Assembly (NCBI GenBank): GCA_964625855.1
Contig: CAZVFC010000024.1
Span: 62,001 to 126,000, forward strand
DNA length: 64,000 bases
Source of the DNA: JAPLUA01 sp964625855
GTDB lineage: Bacteria; Verrucomicrobiota; Verrucomicrobiia; Limisphaerales; UBA8199
Direction of reading: 5' to 3'
Both the position numbers and the translations under genes were made by a program. Each line of letters starts with the position of its first letter. The stretch's first letter is position 1. Below are positions 7,220-16,490 of the stretch, in pieces. The notes beneath the pieces were generated by a model that was not told the origin of the DNA, did not search any database, and saw only the letters and a program-made list of their open reading frames with translations.

Positions 7220-9604
7220 ATGAAGAAAACGGTCGCCAACTTCCTGTGGATTCTGCTCGCGGTCGCGGGGGCCTGGGCTTATGCGACGCTGGCCTTCCAT
7301 CGCGGGGAGCCGCTCAACTCGGCCTATATCCTGGTTGCGGCGCTGTGCACTTACACGATTGGTTACCGGTTTTATTCGAAGTGGGTTGCAGCGCGGGTGC
7401 TGATGCTCGATGACCGGCGGGCGACGCCGTGCGAGGTGCATGACGACGGCAAGGATTTCGTGAAGACGAACAAGTGGATCGTCTTCGGGCACCATTTCGC
7501 GGCCATATCCGGGCCGGGGCCGCTGGTCGGCCCGGTGCTGGCGGCGCAGTTCGGTTATCTGCCGGGGACGCTGTGGATTCTGATCGGCGTGGTGCTGGGC
7601 GGGGCGGTGCAAGATTTCGTGATCCTGTTCTGCTCGATTCGGCGGGACGGCAAATCGCTGGCGCAGATGATCAAGGATGAAATGGGCACGGCGGCGGGCG
7701 TGGTGGCGGTGGTGGCGGTCGTGGCAATCCTGATCATCCTGTTGGCCGTGCTCGCGCTGGTAGTCGTCAATGCGCTGGGGGAGAGTCCCTGGGGCATTTT
7801 TACAGTGGGCGCGACGATTCCGATTGCGATGTTCATGGGCGGGTACTTGCGGTTCTGGCGGGTGGGGCGAATCCGGGAAGTGACGATCATCGGCGTGGTG
7901 CTGCTGTTGCTGGCGGTGTGGGGCGGGCAATACGTCTATCATCAACCGGCGCTGGCCCGGTTCTTCAGTCTGGGCAAGGAGCCGATTGCCTGGAGCGTGA
8001 TTCTTTACGGGCTGGCGGCGAGCGTGCTGCCGGTGTGGCTGCTGCTGGCGCCGCGCGATTACCTCAGCACGTTCATGAAGCTGGGCACGATCTTCGCGCT
8101 GGCGTTCGGGGTGCTCGTGGTCTTGCCTGATTTGACGATGCCGCCATTGACCCGGTTTACGGAGGGCACGGGTCCGGTGGTGCCCGGCGGGGTGTTTCCG
8201 TTCTGCTTCATCACGATCGCGTGCGGTGCGATCTCGGGCTTCCACACGCTCGTGGCCAGCGGCATTACCCCCAAGATCATTACGCGCGAGAGCTACGCGC
8301 GGCCGGTCGGCTACGGTGCGATGTGCCTGGAATCGCTGGTGGCCATCATGGCCATGATCGCGGCCTGCACGCTCGAGCCGGGCGTTTACCTCAGCATGAA
8401 CGTGGACGTGGGCGACCTGCCGGGGGCGGCAAAGGTGGCCGCGACGGTGGCGAGAGTCACGGGCGAAGGCTTTCCGGTGACGGCTGACGCGATGACGAGC
8501 CTGGCGGCCCAGGTGGGAGAGCCCAGCCTGGTCGGCAAGACCGGGGGCGCGGTCACGCTGGCGGTAGGCATGGCCTACATCTTCTCACATGTGACGCAGG
8601 GCCGCTGGCTCGACCTCTGGTACCACTTTGCGATCATGTTCGAGGCGCTGTTCATTCTAACGACCATTGATGCCGGCACACGTGTCGGCCGCTACCTATT
8701 GCAGGACGCCCTCGGCCACATTTGGAAACCCATGCGCCAGACCGGCCATTTCGGCGCGAACCTGCTGGCCAGTACCGGCATGGTGATCGGCTGGGGCTTC
8801 TTCCTGATCATGGGGGTGCGCGACCCGGACGGCGGTGTCAAGGCGCTCTGGCCGATCTTCGGCATCTCGAACCAGATGCTTTCCGGCATCGCCCTCTGCT
8901 TGGCCACGACCGTGATTTTGAAGATCACCCTGGGGGACAGGACGGGCGTGTCACACGCCCCGAGGTCGCCGGCGATAGCGCTGATTACCCTGGTGCCCCT
9001 GGTGTGGCTTCTCTGCGTGACTTTTACCGCGGGCGCGCAGAAAATCGGACACTCCAAACCCGCCATCGGCTTTCTGGCCGCAAACCGGGTGTTGCAGGAC
9101 CAAGCGCCAGGACTCGACGCCGCGCTAACGGCGGCCGAGGCCGGCGGAGACACGGCCGCCATCTCCAAGGCCAGGAAGGCCCTTCATCAGAACCAAATGA
9201 AGCGCTTCAACAATACCGTGGATGCGGCGGTTACCGGTCTCTTCATGCTTCTGGTCGGCGTCATTGTGGTGCTGAGCGTGCGGGAGTGGATGCTCTTGCT
9301 GGGCGGGCGCAAGCCGCCCGTGTTGCATGAGACGGAGCCGGTCTGGCTTCCGGACTACGCCGTGAGCGAGGGCCGGCCGCCGCGCGTGGCCGGCGTGGTC
9401 ACGCTGGCGTTTGCGCTCACAAAGGAGTTGTCAGGTGAGGCCGATATGGAGCGAGCCGGGCAGGCTGCCGCGCTTTGCGAATGCAAATCCGGCGACGATG
9501 TCTGCTCGGCGCGATTGCAGGGAAGCAAGGCCCGCAAGTCCGATGTGCGAGTTTACCTAGAAGTTGCGGAGAAGCGCTTCCGAGACGGCAGGCGGTGCTG
9601 TTGA
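7220..9604 (+). CDS. cstA: Carbon starvation protein CstA with fused YbdD-like tail
   Basis: CstA-family proteins are inner-membrane carriers linked to peptide and pyruvate uptake. The 794-residue protein has an N-terminal hydrophobic segment, the family motif region KTNKWIVFGHHFAAISGPGP (about 82-101), and many membrane segments up to about residue 690. The last about 65 residues are soluble: LTKELSGEADMERA, a cysteine pair region (CEC) and the end EKRFRDGRRCC. This tail resembles the small YbdD/YjiX protein (SGxxDYxxY at its start, RYGGxxxRCC at its end) usually encoded separately next to cstA. No separate ybdD follows here; nadD does, 21 bases on. Confidence 0.93.
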   Translation: MKKTVANFLWILLAVAGAWAYATLAFHRGEPLNSAYILVAALCTYTIGYRFYSKWVAARVLMLDDRRATPCEVHDDGKDFVKTNKWIVFGHHFAAISGPGPLVGPVLAAQFGYLPGTLWILIGVVLGGAVQDFVILFCSIRRDGKSLAQMIKDEMGTAAGVVAVVAVVAILIILLAVLALVVVNALGESPWGIFTVGATIPIAMFMGGYLRFWRVGRIREVTIIGVVLLLLAVWGGQYVYHQPALARFFSLGKEPIAWSVILYGLAASVLPVWLLLAPRDYLSTFMKLGTIFALAFGVLVVLPDLTMPPLTRFTEGTGPVVPGGVFPFCFITIACGAISGFHTLVASGITPKIITRESYARPVGYGAMCLESLVAIMAMIAACTLEPGVYLSMNVDVGDLPGAAKVAATVARVTGEGFPVTADAMTSLAAQVGEPSLVGKTGGAVTLAVGMAYIFSHVTQGRWLDLWYHFAIMFEALFILTTIDAGTRVGRYLLQDALGHIWKPMRQTGHFGANLLASTGMVIGWGFFLIMGVRDPDGGVKALWPIFGISNQMLSGIALCLATTVILKITLGDRTGVSHAPRSPAIALITLVPLVWLLCVTFTAGAQKIGHSKPAIGFLAANRVLQDQAPGLDAALTAAEAGGDTAAISKARKALHQNQMKRFNNTVDAAVTGLFMLLVGVIVVLSVREWMLLLGGRKPPVLHETEPVWLPDYAVSEGRPPRVAGVVTLAFALTKELSGEADMERAGQAAALCECKSGDDVCSARLQGSKARKSDVRVYLEVAEKRFRDGRRCC

Positions 9605-9625
9605 GGTGACGGAGGACCGCAGAAT

Positions 9626-10201
9626 ATGGAGCGCTTAGGACTTTTTGGAGGCTCATTCGATCCAGTGCACCTCGGTCACCTGCTGGTGGCGTACACGGCG
9701 CGCGAAGACCTTGGACTGAGTCGGCTCTTCTTTATCCCGGCGGCGCAATCGCCGTTCAAGCCGGATGCGCGGCCGACCCCGGCTCCTGAGCGGCTGCGGC
9801 TGCTGCGGCTGGCGCTGGCCGGCAAGACCTGGTGCGAAGTGGACGAGCAGGAGGTTGAGCGCGGGGGCGTGTCCTACACCATCGAGACCTTGCGCAATTA
9901 CGCGCGCCGCTTCCCGGGGGCGGAACTCCTTTGCCTGGTCGGCGCGGACCACGTGCCCCAGTTGCCGAAATGGCGCGCGGCCGAGGAGTTGGCGCGGCTG
10001 GCGGAATTTGTGGTGATACCCCGCCCCGGACAGGCGGAAACGCCGCTTCCGGCTCCGTTTCACGGGCGGTGGCTAAGCGGGTTCCCGCTGGGCCTTTCCT
10101 CATCGCAGATCCGTGCGCGGGTCAAGGCCGGCCTCCCGATCGAACACTTGGTGCCCCAAAGGGTGGCCGAGGCCATCCGCAACAATCGGCTTTATCTCTG
10201 A
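9626..10201 (+). CDS. nadD: Nicotinate-nucleotide adenylyltransferase
   Basis: NadD makes nicotinate adenine dinucleotide from NaMN and ATP in NAD synthesis. The nucleotidyltransferase motif GLFGGSFDPVHLGHL is at residues 5-19. The C-terminal ATP-binding signature appears as SSSQIRARV near residue 157. A 191-residue length is normal. It follows cstA by 21 bases and precedes rsfS by 26 bases. The nadD-rsfS pairing is common in bacteria and supports both calls. Confidence 0.96.
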   Translation: MERLGLFGGSFDPVHLGHLLVAYTAREDLGLSRLFFIPAAQSPFKPDARPTPAPERLRLLRLALAGKTWCEVDEQEVERGGVSYTIETLRNYARRFPGAELLCLVGADHVPQLPKWRAAEELARLAEFVVIPRPGQAETPLPAPFHGRWLSGFPLGLSSSQIRARVKAGLPIEHLVPQRVAEAIRNNRLYL

Positions 10202-10227
10202 CGCCGCCCACGGCACAATAACGCCAG

Positions 10228-10593
10228 ATGGATTCACGAAAACTGGCTCTGCTCTGCCGCGAGTTGGCAGACGACAAGAAAGCGGAGGACCTCGTCATTT
10301 TGGATGTGCGCAAGCTGTCGTCGGTGACGGATTACTTCGTCATGGCCTCGGGATCGAGCGAGCCGCACCTGCGGGCGATTGTGGACGAGATCACGGACCG
10401 GTTGCGAGAAAAGCATGGCCTCCGGCCCAACGCGGTGGATGGCACGCTGAAGGCCGCTTGGGTGGTGCTGGACTATTTCGATGTCATTGTCCACGTCATG
10501 CGTGGAGACCTGCGGGAGCGTTATAATCTGGAGGTACTCTGGGGAGATGCCCCGCGAGTCAGACCAAGGAACAGGCTCAAACAAAACCACTAG
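10228..10593 (+). CDS. rsfS: Ribosomal silencing factor RsfS
   Basis: RsfS (Iojap/YbeB family) binds L14 on the large subunit and blocks subunit joining when nutrients are low. The conserved core is visible: KKAEDLVILDVRKLSSVTDY, then FVMASGSSEPHLRAI, and later WVVLDYFDVIVHVM. The family usually has 105-120 residues and this one has 121. It sits in the same run as nadD. Confidence 0.95.
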   Translation: MDSRKLALLCRELADDKKAEDLVILDVRKLSSVTDYFVMASGSSEPHLRAIVDEITDRLREKHGLRPNAVDGTLKAAWVVLDYFDVIVHVMRGDLRERYNLEVLWGDAPRVRPRNRLKQNH

Positions 10594-10679
10594 CTCCCCA
10601 CCCTGCACGGCAGCTTGAATCCGCCGCCAAATGCGGCGCGGGCTCGCTGTCGGGGCGTAGCTGCCAGGGGATGGCGTCA

Positions 10680-10695
10680 CGCCCGCGTTCGGGCG
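10680..10695. terminator. Hairpin between convergent genes
   Basis: CGCCCG-CGTT-CGGGCG is a perfect GC-rich hairpin between the convergent rsfS and PUR-domain genes. It has no T-run. A second small stem (GCCGC/GCGGC near 10623) precedes it. It may serve either strand. Confidence 0.3.
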
Positions 10696-10702
10696 AGGAC
10701 CG

Positions 10703-11002
10703 CTATTCCGCTTTTGGTGGTATTTCCGTCGAGGCGTGAACCATTTCCTCCAGCAGCTTCCTGAATTCTTCCAGACCCGGTGCCGGAATGATAATGGTAT
10801 CGCGCCGTCCGCCCACATCCTCGGTGATGCGCAGGAAACGTCCGCGGGCATTCTCCTTCAAGGCGAAAATGAAGGTCTTCCGCTCGATTTGAATCTTGGC
10901 GGACTTAAGGGTATCCTCGGCGACAGGCGGCTTGGCCGATCCCTGAGGGTACTCGCCGTGCGGACGATTGCCGTAAGGCATTGAACGATCATTCGAAATC
11001 AT
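10703..11002 (-). CDS. PUR-domain nucleic-acid-binding protein (DUF3276 type)
   Basis: The conserved part is a single PUR repeat: KIQIERKTFIFALKEN, then RGRFLRITEDVGGRR and IIIPAPGLEEFRKLLEE. This matches the bacterial PUR-alpha-like family that binds single-stranded DNA or RNA. The first about 30 residues are basic and disordered. The start is uncertain: TTG 11035, ATG 11002 and ATG 10981 are all in frame and none has a clear Shine-Dalgarno. 11002 was taken as a compromise. It converges with rsfS. Confidence 0.8.
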   Translation of the reverse strand: MISNDRSMPYGNRPHGEYPQGSAKPPVAEDTLKSAKIQIERKTFIFALKENARGRFLRITEDVGGRRDTIIIPAPGLEEFRKLLEEMVHASTEIPPKAE

Positions 11003-11079
11003 ACGCGGTTCCCGATAGCGGCTGCCGCGAGGCAACCCAATCTTACATTAAGAAAAAGGTCATCTACAGACCCAATTTG

Positions 11080-11616
11080 TCAACTTCTGAATTTAACGGC
11101 GCTCACGAAGCGCGTCGCGTCAGAAGGATTCGCAACTCGCCACAAATAAACTGTAAGCCCGGCCACGAGAAAAATATTTACCGTCATCGAGACCCCATGC
11201 CAAGCGCGAAATGATCTTCCGGCGGCTTCGCGGATTTGCGGCCGCTGATTCAGCGCGTACTTTGTGCTGTGCAGCTTCTGCATTTTGGGCTGCAGCCAGC
11301 ACCCGCCCGCCAGAACAGCCAGGCACAACCCGACAAGCAGGCCCAGTTGAAATCTCTGCGGCGATCGCCCCAGGTAAAGCCATTCCGCCAGCAGATGCGC
11401 TACGGCGACAGCGCTGCAGACGAAGTGCAGGTGAAAATAACGCGCGATCAAGAGCTGGGCGATTGCCCCGGAAAAGTATGGATAGTTGTTCGAGCCCAGC
11501 AAGGCCGCCATCTCCGGCGAGAAGGGGACCCGCCCGCTCCAGAAGGTGAAGAAGACCGCGGCGCCAAACCACACCGCCGCATTCAAAAGTCCCACTAATC
11601 TTAAGAACCCAATCAC
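11080..11616 (-). CDS. DUF4149-family membrane protein
   Basis: The 178-residue protein has about four hydrophobic segments (roughly 5-27, 62-85, 88-110, 145-165). The first is LRLVGLLNAAVWFGAAVFF, and the C-terminal AWHGVSMTVNIFLVAGLTVY is typical of the DUF4149/TMEM205-like family. No biochemical role is established for bacterial members. It is separated from its neighbours by about 80-95 bases on each side, so it is probably a single-gene unit. Confidence 0.7.
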   Translation of the reverse strand: MIGFLRLVGLLNAAVWFGAAVFFTFWSGRVPFSPEMAALLGSNNYPYFSGAIAQLLIARYFHLHFVCSAVAVAHLLAEWLYLGRSPQRFQLGLLVGLCLAVLAGGCWLQPKMQKLHSTKYALNQRPQIREAAGRSFRAWHGVSMTVNIFLVAGLTVYLWRVANPSDATRFVSAVKFRS

Positions 11617-11711
11617 AACTTCACACTAGGCAAAAGCCCCACTGATGCCAAGCCCTGAAAACAAATCAGCCCGGGGCCGCGCAATCGCGGGGCGTCCAGG
11701 CCTGCCCGGGG

Positions 11712-13028
11712 TCACAAGATATTGGCCGCCAACTCCGCGAGCTCGGACCTTTCGCCCTTCTGCAGCTCGATGTGGGCCGCTACTGCCTCCGCGCGGAACC
11801 GGCTCACCAGATAGTTGAAACCGTTGGAAGACGAATCCACGTAGGGATTGTCAATCTGATACGGGTCGCCGGTGAACACAATCTTCGTGCCGTGCCCGAC
11901 GCGGGTGATGATGGTCTTGGTTTCGAGGGGTGTAAGGTTCTGGGCCTCGTCAATGATCATGAACTGGTTGGCAATGCTGCGTCCGCGAATGTAGCTGAGC
12001 GCCTCGACCACGATCGTGCCGGAACGCATCAGGTCGCCGCTGCGCCGGTGTTCATGCCCCATGTTCAAATCGCCCAGCATCTCCAGCGCGTCGTGAATGG
12101 GCTGCATCCACGGGGCGAGCTTCTCTTCGAGCGACCCCGGCAGGAACCCGAGTTCCTTGCCCATCGAGATCGTGGGTCGCGCGACCACCAGCCGGCGGTA
12201 CTCCCGGTCAAGCACGGTGCGTTTCAGGCCCGCGGCCATCGCCAGGAGCGTCTTGCCGGTCCCGGCCTTACCCATGAGCGTCACGAGTTTGATCCGGTCG
12301 TCGAGCAACGCGTCGAAAGCAAAGTGCTGTTCGCGGTTGCGGGGTTTAATGCCCCAAATGCCGTCGCGGCAGTCCAGGATGGGAACCAGTTTGGCGCCCG
12401 TCGGGTCCACCTTGGTCAGGGCCGTGCGCTTGGGGTTGGTTTCGTCGCCAAGGGTGCAAAACTCGTTGGGGAAGTAATGCTGGTCTCCATTCAATTCGAG
12501 TTCGCCGTTGGCCCGGAACGCCGCCATCTTTTCGGGCGAAACCGTCACCTCGATCATGCCCGTGTAAAGGTCGGTAATCAGGATACGATCGGTTTCGTAA
12601 TCCTCGGCCAGCAGACCCAGGGCATCGGCTTTGATGCGCAGGTTGATGTCTTTGCTGACCAGGATGGTCTGGCTCTTTGGCTGGGTTTTCTTGACGCTGA
12701 AAGCGAGGGAGAGGATGCGGTTATCCACCGAGTCCGTGCTGAAAACCGCGTGGCCGTTCTTGGCCGCGGCCCCCTTCTGGAAAATGATGCGGAGGTGCCC
12801 GCCGTTCGGCAGAACCACGCCTTCGCTCAGCCGGCCGGCGCCGCGAAAACCGTCCAGCATGCGCGAGACCGACCGGGCATTCTGGCCCAGCTCGGTTGAC
12901 TCGCGCTTAAACCGGTCAATTTCCTCGATGACCTCAATCGGCAGGAGGACATTGTTTTCCTCGAAGCTGAGCAGGGAGTTGGGGTCATGCAGCAGGACAT
13001 TGGTGTCAAGAATGTAGTTCTTTTTCAC
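11712..13028 (-). CDS. PIN-PhoH ATPase (PhoH2/YlaK type)
   Basis: An N-terminal PIN RNase domain (YILDTNVLLHDP at residues 5-16, then EVIEEIDRFK) is followed by a PhoH ATPase domain. The latter has Walker A GKAGTGKT, Walker B MIIDEAQN and the motif FTGDPYQID. PhoH2 proteins are reported to couple RNA unwinding with cleavage. GTG 13028 was chosen because the PIN domain begins straight after it; the 43 residues upstream lie inside the preceding gene in another frame. It overlaps the end of the GST-like gene by 23 bp, suggesting translational coupling. A length of 438 residues is usual. Confidence 0.92.
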   Translation of the reverse strand: MKKNYILDTNVLLHDPNSLLSFEENNVLLPIEVIEEIDRFKRESTELGQNARSVSRMLDGFRGAGRLSEGVVLPNGGHLRIIFQKGAAAKNGHAVFSTDSVDNRILSLAFSVKKTQPKSQTILVSKDINLRIKADALGLLAEDYETDRILITDLYTGMIEVTVSPEKMAAFRANGELELNGDQHYFPNEFCTLGDETNPKRTALTKVDPTGAKLVPILDCRDGIWGIKPRNREQHFAFDALLDDRIKLVTLMGKAGTGKTLLAMAAGLKRTVLDREYRRLVVARPTISMGKELGFLPGSLEEKLAPWMQPIHDALEMLGDLNMGHEHRRSGDLMRSGTIVVEALSYIRGRSIANQFMIIDEAQNLTPLETKTIITRVGHGTKIVFTGDPYQIDNPYVDSSSNGFNYLVSRFRAEAVAAHIELQKGERSELAELAANIL

Positions 13029-13692
13029 GAGGGAATGACTTGGATTGCACGCGCCCCATGCGGCGATGCCATTGGCGGAGGTGGGTATGGGCTGCGGGCA
13101 GCCGGTAATGGCCGGAATAAAGGAAGTTGCCCAACATTCCGTAGAGATCGAAATCAACGAAGCGGGGACGTTGATCGAGCAGGAACGGTCTATACATCAA
13201 CATTTCCTCAAATGGCACCAGCCGCTGCTCCAGTTGCACCAGCAACTCCTTTTGCTGAACGCGCCACTGGCCAAGGCAGCCGTGGCCGAACTTGCGTTCC
13301 TTGTGGCGCAGAAACGGCAGTTGGTCCGAGGGTGGGACGAACTCTTGCCAGTAAATGTCGTTTAACCTGAAACACGGGCCTTCGATCTCGTTTTCGATGT
13401 ACCGCCAGAGGATGGACTGGACCCCCTCCCATTCCCAAGGGAAGAGGCCGAGCCGTAACCTGGTGTCCAGGTACTTCGCAACAACCTGCGAGTCGTCGCT
13501 GACCTCGAAGATCACGGACCGGCGGTCCCGGATGATCGGGACGGCGTAATAGCGGTGTTTGGTTAGCCGCCAGACCAGGGAACGGTCGTGGTTGGGAATA
13601 TTGGTGATCTTGAAGGGCGCGCCGGAGAATTCCAGGATGCGGCGTTGGACGATACAAAAGGGACTCCAGGCGAACTGAATTAAGTCAATCAT
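13006..13692 (-). CDS. Glutathione S-transferase-like protein
   Basis: The first about 80 residues look like a thioredoxin-fold GST N-domain: SPFCIVQRRILEFSGAPFK, the cis-proline AVPIIRD and the acidic EVSDDSQVVAKYL. The rest is an all-helical C-domain. The SPFC motif resembles a CxxC position with only one cysteine, as in some GST and glutaredoxin-like proteins. The substrate is unknown. Its 3' end overlaps the PhoH start by 23 bp. Confidence 0.8.
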   Translation of the reverse strand: MIDLIQFAWSPFCIVQRRILEFSGAPFKITNIPNHDRSLVWRLTKHRYYAVPIIRDRRSVIFEVSDDSQVVAKYLDTRLRLGLFPWEWEGVQSILWRYIENEIEGPCFRLNDIYWQEFVPPSDQLPFLRHKERKFGHGCLGQWRVQQKELLVQLEQRLVPFEEMLMYRPFLLDQRPRFVDFDLYGMLGNFLYSGHYRLPAAHTHLRQWHRRMGRVQSKSFPREKELHS

Positions 13693-13891
13693 GTCGTGCA
13701 GTGCAGGTTAAGCACCCACTCATTCTAGGGCGCGTGATTGGGGCTGCCAAGTGGAAATGCGCCGAAATCGGCGCCGGCGCGTGGCTCCGGAGAGGATATG
13801 CCCAGCGTTTGCTCGCACCCTTCACTGTCGTCGCTGACACTTGGTCAATACACTGCTTTACACTATCCGCCCGCCGAATTACCATCCGATT

Positions 13892-14569
13892 ATGCCTTCG
13901 GATTATGACGCAACGGAGTTTGTTGACGGCGATTTTCAGGCGCACAAAACGCCGTATGGGGCCGCATCAACGGGGGGGGTTCAGCCTCAGCGCGCACCGA
14001 CGCGCGAGGAGGTGGACGCCGAATTGATGCGGAAGCAACAGCAGTTGGCTGCCATCCTGCGGGAGAAGGAAGAAAAGGAACGGGAGCGGGCGGCGCTGGA
14101 GGAGACGCGGCGGCGCCAGATGGAGTTTCAGACCGGCCGCGAAGAGACAATTCAAAACCTCACACGCGGGCTGGGATTGCTCGAAGAGGCCGAGTTCAAC
14201 GCCCGGCGCGATGCCGAGCAGATGGCCAAGACGTTGACCGACTTGCGCGAAGCTTTGTCCAAGATCCAGGCTATTCACGAGGAAACCTGGACCAAGGACA
14301 ATTTCAGTGTGGAGCTGACGCGCGCGCTGACCGCGCTTGAGAACGCCCGCATGGAGTGGAATGCCGCTCGCCTCAAGTTCCCGGTGCTGTCGGGCCAAGG
14401 CCCCGCCGGCGCGACGGCAGCGCCGGAGCCCAAAATGCCCCCGGCTTCGATCCTGGCCCAGAGCAGTTTCAGCGAGCTGTGTCGGCTGGGACTCGCCCTG
14501 AGTTGGCCACTGGTCGCCGTCGGCTTGCTCGCTCTGGTTGCGCTGGTGCTGATCCTGATGCGCGGTTGA
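13892..14569 (+). CDS. Coiled-coil protein with C-terminal membrane anchor
   Basis: Residues about 40-95 are rich in E, K, R and Q (REEVDAELMRKQQQLAAILR and following) and should form a coiled coil; a second helical stretch runs to about 155. The last about 30 residues are a single membrane helix (WPLVAVGLLALVALVLILM). The protein is therefore tail-anchored with a cytoplasmic coiled coil. ATG 13892 was preferred over an upstream frame extension. The next gene, 13 bases on, has the same architecture and is probably co-transcribed. No family was recognised. Confidence 0.65.
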   Translation: MPSDYDATEFVDGDFQAHKTPYGAASTGGVQPQRAPTREEVDAELMRKQQQLAAILREKEEKERERAALEETRRRQMEFQTGREETIQNLTRGLGLLEEAEFNARRDAEQMAKTLTDLREALSKIQAIHEETWTKDNFSVELTRALTALENARMEWNAARLKFPVLSGQGPAGATAAPEPKMPPASILAQSSFSELCRLGLALSWPLVAVGLLALVALVLILMRG

Positions 14570-14582
14570 ACCATTTTAGGCC

Positions 14583-15119
14583 ATGGGCTGGTTTAGAAAA
14601 AGGACGGACCCGATTTCAGACCGCGCACGGGAGCTGAACGAAGAGATTGCGGAGCTGGAGGCTCAAATCAAGCAACTCGACGAGCGATCGCCGCGGGATC
14701 AGCCGCAGCCGCGTTTACGTTCAACTGCCATTCCCCACCAGGGGACGGTGGTCAGTCATTTCCCGCCGACGCCGGCAACTCCGCCCCCGAGCGCCGGCGC
14801 GAATGAGCCTATTTTCGAAGAGGTCCGGCAGGACGTGCTCAAGGCACGCGCGGAAACCTCCACGACGCCGGAACACTATAATGAGCTGGGCGTGCGCAAG
14901 TACGATCTGCCGGCCTTGATCCGGCGGATCAAGATGCATTTGCGCGGGCCTTCCACGACCAATCCGAAGCTCGTCAGCTACCTGGCGGCGGGCGGCATTC
15001 AAGGGTTGCGGCCCTTGCGCTACGAAAAGCGCGTGGCGCGCAATCGCTTCATCGCCCTGGTGCTCATACTGTTCGTGATCTTGCTTGGCCTGATTGCGGC
15101 CCTGGTCCGTCACCGTTAG
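14583..15119 (+). CDS. Tail-anchored protein with short N-terminal coiled coil
   Basis: The protein opens with MGWFRKRTDPISDRARELNE and a short coiled coil (EEIAELEAQIKQLDE). A proline-rich linker follows, then a folded segment (about 85-145, with YDLPALIRRIKMHLRGP) and a C-terminal membrane helix (FIALVLILFVILLGLIAAL). It follows a second tail-anchored coiled-coil protein by 13 bases, so the two probably act together at the membrane. Its last 56 bases overlap the convergent transporter gene. The function is unknown. Confidence 0.65.
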   Translation: MGWFRKRTDPISDRARELNEEIAELEAQIKQLDERSPRDQPQPRLRSTAIPHQGTVVSHFPPTPATPPPSAGANEPIFEEVRQDVLKARAETSTTPEHYNELGVRKYDLPALIRRIKMHLRGPSTTNPKLVSYLAAGGIQGLRPLRYEKRVARNRFIALVLILFVILLGLIAALVRHR

Positions 15120-16467
15120 CGGCACCGCCGGAGGGCATGGTCGCCGTCGGTCCGTGGCTGATCTTGCCCCGGATCATGAGCATGAGCAGACCGCCGATGA
15201 AGCCGAATGGCGCCATAAAGTAGAAGTAGTTCCCCAGGCTTCGGTCGAGCAGGTTGCCCAGGAAATAACCGGCCAGGCTGCCGCCGAAGTATTGGAAGGA
15301 GTCAATTAGTCCCAACGCAAACCCCGCCATTCGCCGCCCGCCGATGTCCATCGGCGCGGCAGAGCCGAGAATCGAGTGCGTGGAGTTGGCGGTAAAGGAT
15401 ATGAGGACCAGGAACAGGATGGCGGTGTTGACTCCGTGAAACTGGGCCGCAAGCAGAATGATCGCCGTTTCCATGAAATAGAGCACCGCTGCGACCGGAG
15501 CCCGGCGACCCTTGAAGAGCGTATCCGAGACGTAGCCGGCCATTAGTGAGCCGGCCGAGGCGACGAACGGGATCAGGAAAGCGAGGAACTGAAACCGTGC
15601 AGACCGCAAGTCCACCTGGTAGAGGTCCTGCATGTACCGGGGGAACCATTGGTCCACCGCCTGTCTGACCGCACCGGTGCAGGCGTAAGCGCAAGCGGTA
15701 ATCCAAACCGCCGGATTGGACAGAATCACACGAATGACCTGGGCGAACGGGGCGGTCACTCCGCCTTGGACCGGGCCGGTCTCATCGCCGATCACTCCGT
15801 GGAACCCAGCCTCCTCGGGCGTCTCTTTCACGGTGAGCGCCATGCCGACGGCAACCGCAGCGCAGATCAGCGAGGGAGTCCAGAAAAGCCAACGCCAGTG
15901 CAGCGGCGGGATATGGATCATGCCCAGGACGCTGAACCCCGCCAGGAGGGCCGGGCCAAGCGTGAAGATGCCCAAGCGCCCGAGGTTGATCATGAACCCG
16001 AAGATGCCCGAGAACTTCCCGCGCTCGCGGTGGCTGAACCAGGCCGTGTTGATCTTCACCATGCCGGGCGCCCCAAATGATTGCAGGTAGCCGTCCACAC
16101 CCCGCACGGCAACAAACAGCCCGAGCATCCCCGCGAACGAGGCGGCACCAAACAGCAGGTTCATCACGATCGTGCCCGCCGCCCCAAACAGCATGGCGCG
16201 CTTGCCACCAATCCGGTCGGTGAGCAAGCCGTTGATGATCATGCCGCAAGCATAGGCAAACAGCCAGGTCGTGATGATGTAGCCCATCTCCGCCCGGCTG
16301 AAATCAAACTCCGTGCTGATGGACTTGTTGGCGATGGACAGGTTGTACCGGCACATGTAGAAGCTCGTGTACAACAGCCCGAGGAATCCCCAGTTCAGGC
16401 CCCGCCGCGCGCGGAAGCCGGAAGGATATTGAGTGCGCGGGTATGTGGCGGCAGCGGGTTGGCTCAT
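15064..16467 (-). CDS. MFS organophosphate:phosphate antiporter-like transporter
   Basis: This 467-residue, roughly 12-helix major facilitator resembles the GlpT/UhpT (OPA) group. The first helix region LLYTSFYMCRYNLSIANKSI carries the R-x-N/Y-type arrangement at the phosphate site. The inter-helix motif GLLTDRIGGKRAM corresponds to motif A. It starts 23 bases after the Gfo/Idh oxidoreductase, which itself follows an M20 peptidase closely, so the three form one operon. A sugar phosphate or related anion is the likely cargo. Its 3' end overlaps the opposite-strand gene by 56 bp. Confidence 0.85.
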   Translation of the reverse strand: MSQPAAATYPRTQYPSGFRARRGLNWGFLGLLYTSFYMCRYNLSIANKSISTEFDFSRAEMGYIITTWLFAYACGMIINGLLTDRIGGKRAMLFGAAGTIVMNLLFGAASFAGMLGLFVAVRGVDGYLQSFGAPGMVKINTAWFSHRERGKFSGIFGFMINLGRLGIFTLGPALLAGFSVLGMIHIPPLHWRWLFWTPSLICAAVAVGMALTVKETPEEAGFHGVIGDETGPVQGGVTAPFAQVIRVILSNPAVWITACAYACTGAVRQAVDQWFPRYMQDLYQVDLRSARFQFLAFLIPFVASAGSLMAGYVSDTLFKGRRAPVAAVLYFMETAIILLAAQFHGVNTAILFLVLISFTANSTHSILGSAAPMDIGGRRMAGFALGLIDSFQYFGGSLAGYFLGNLLDRSLGNYFYFMAPFGFIGGLLMLMIRGKISHGPTATMPSGGAANGDGPGPQSGQARSRTV

Positions 16468-16490
16468 GAGCGCTCGCGCAAACCGGTGGC

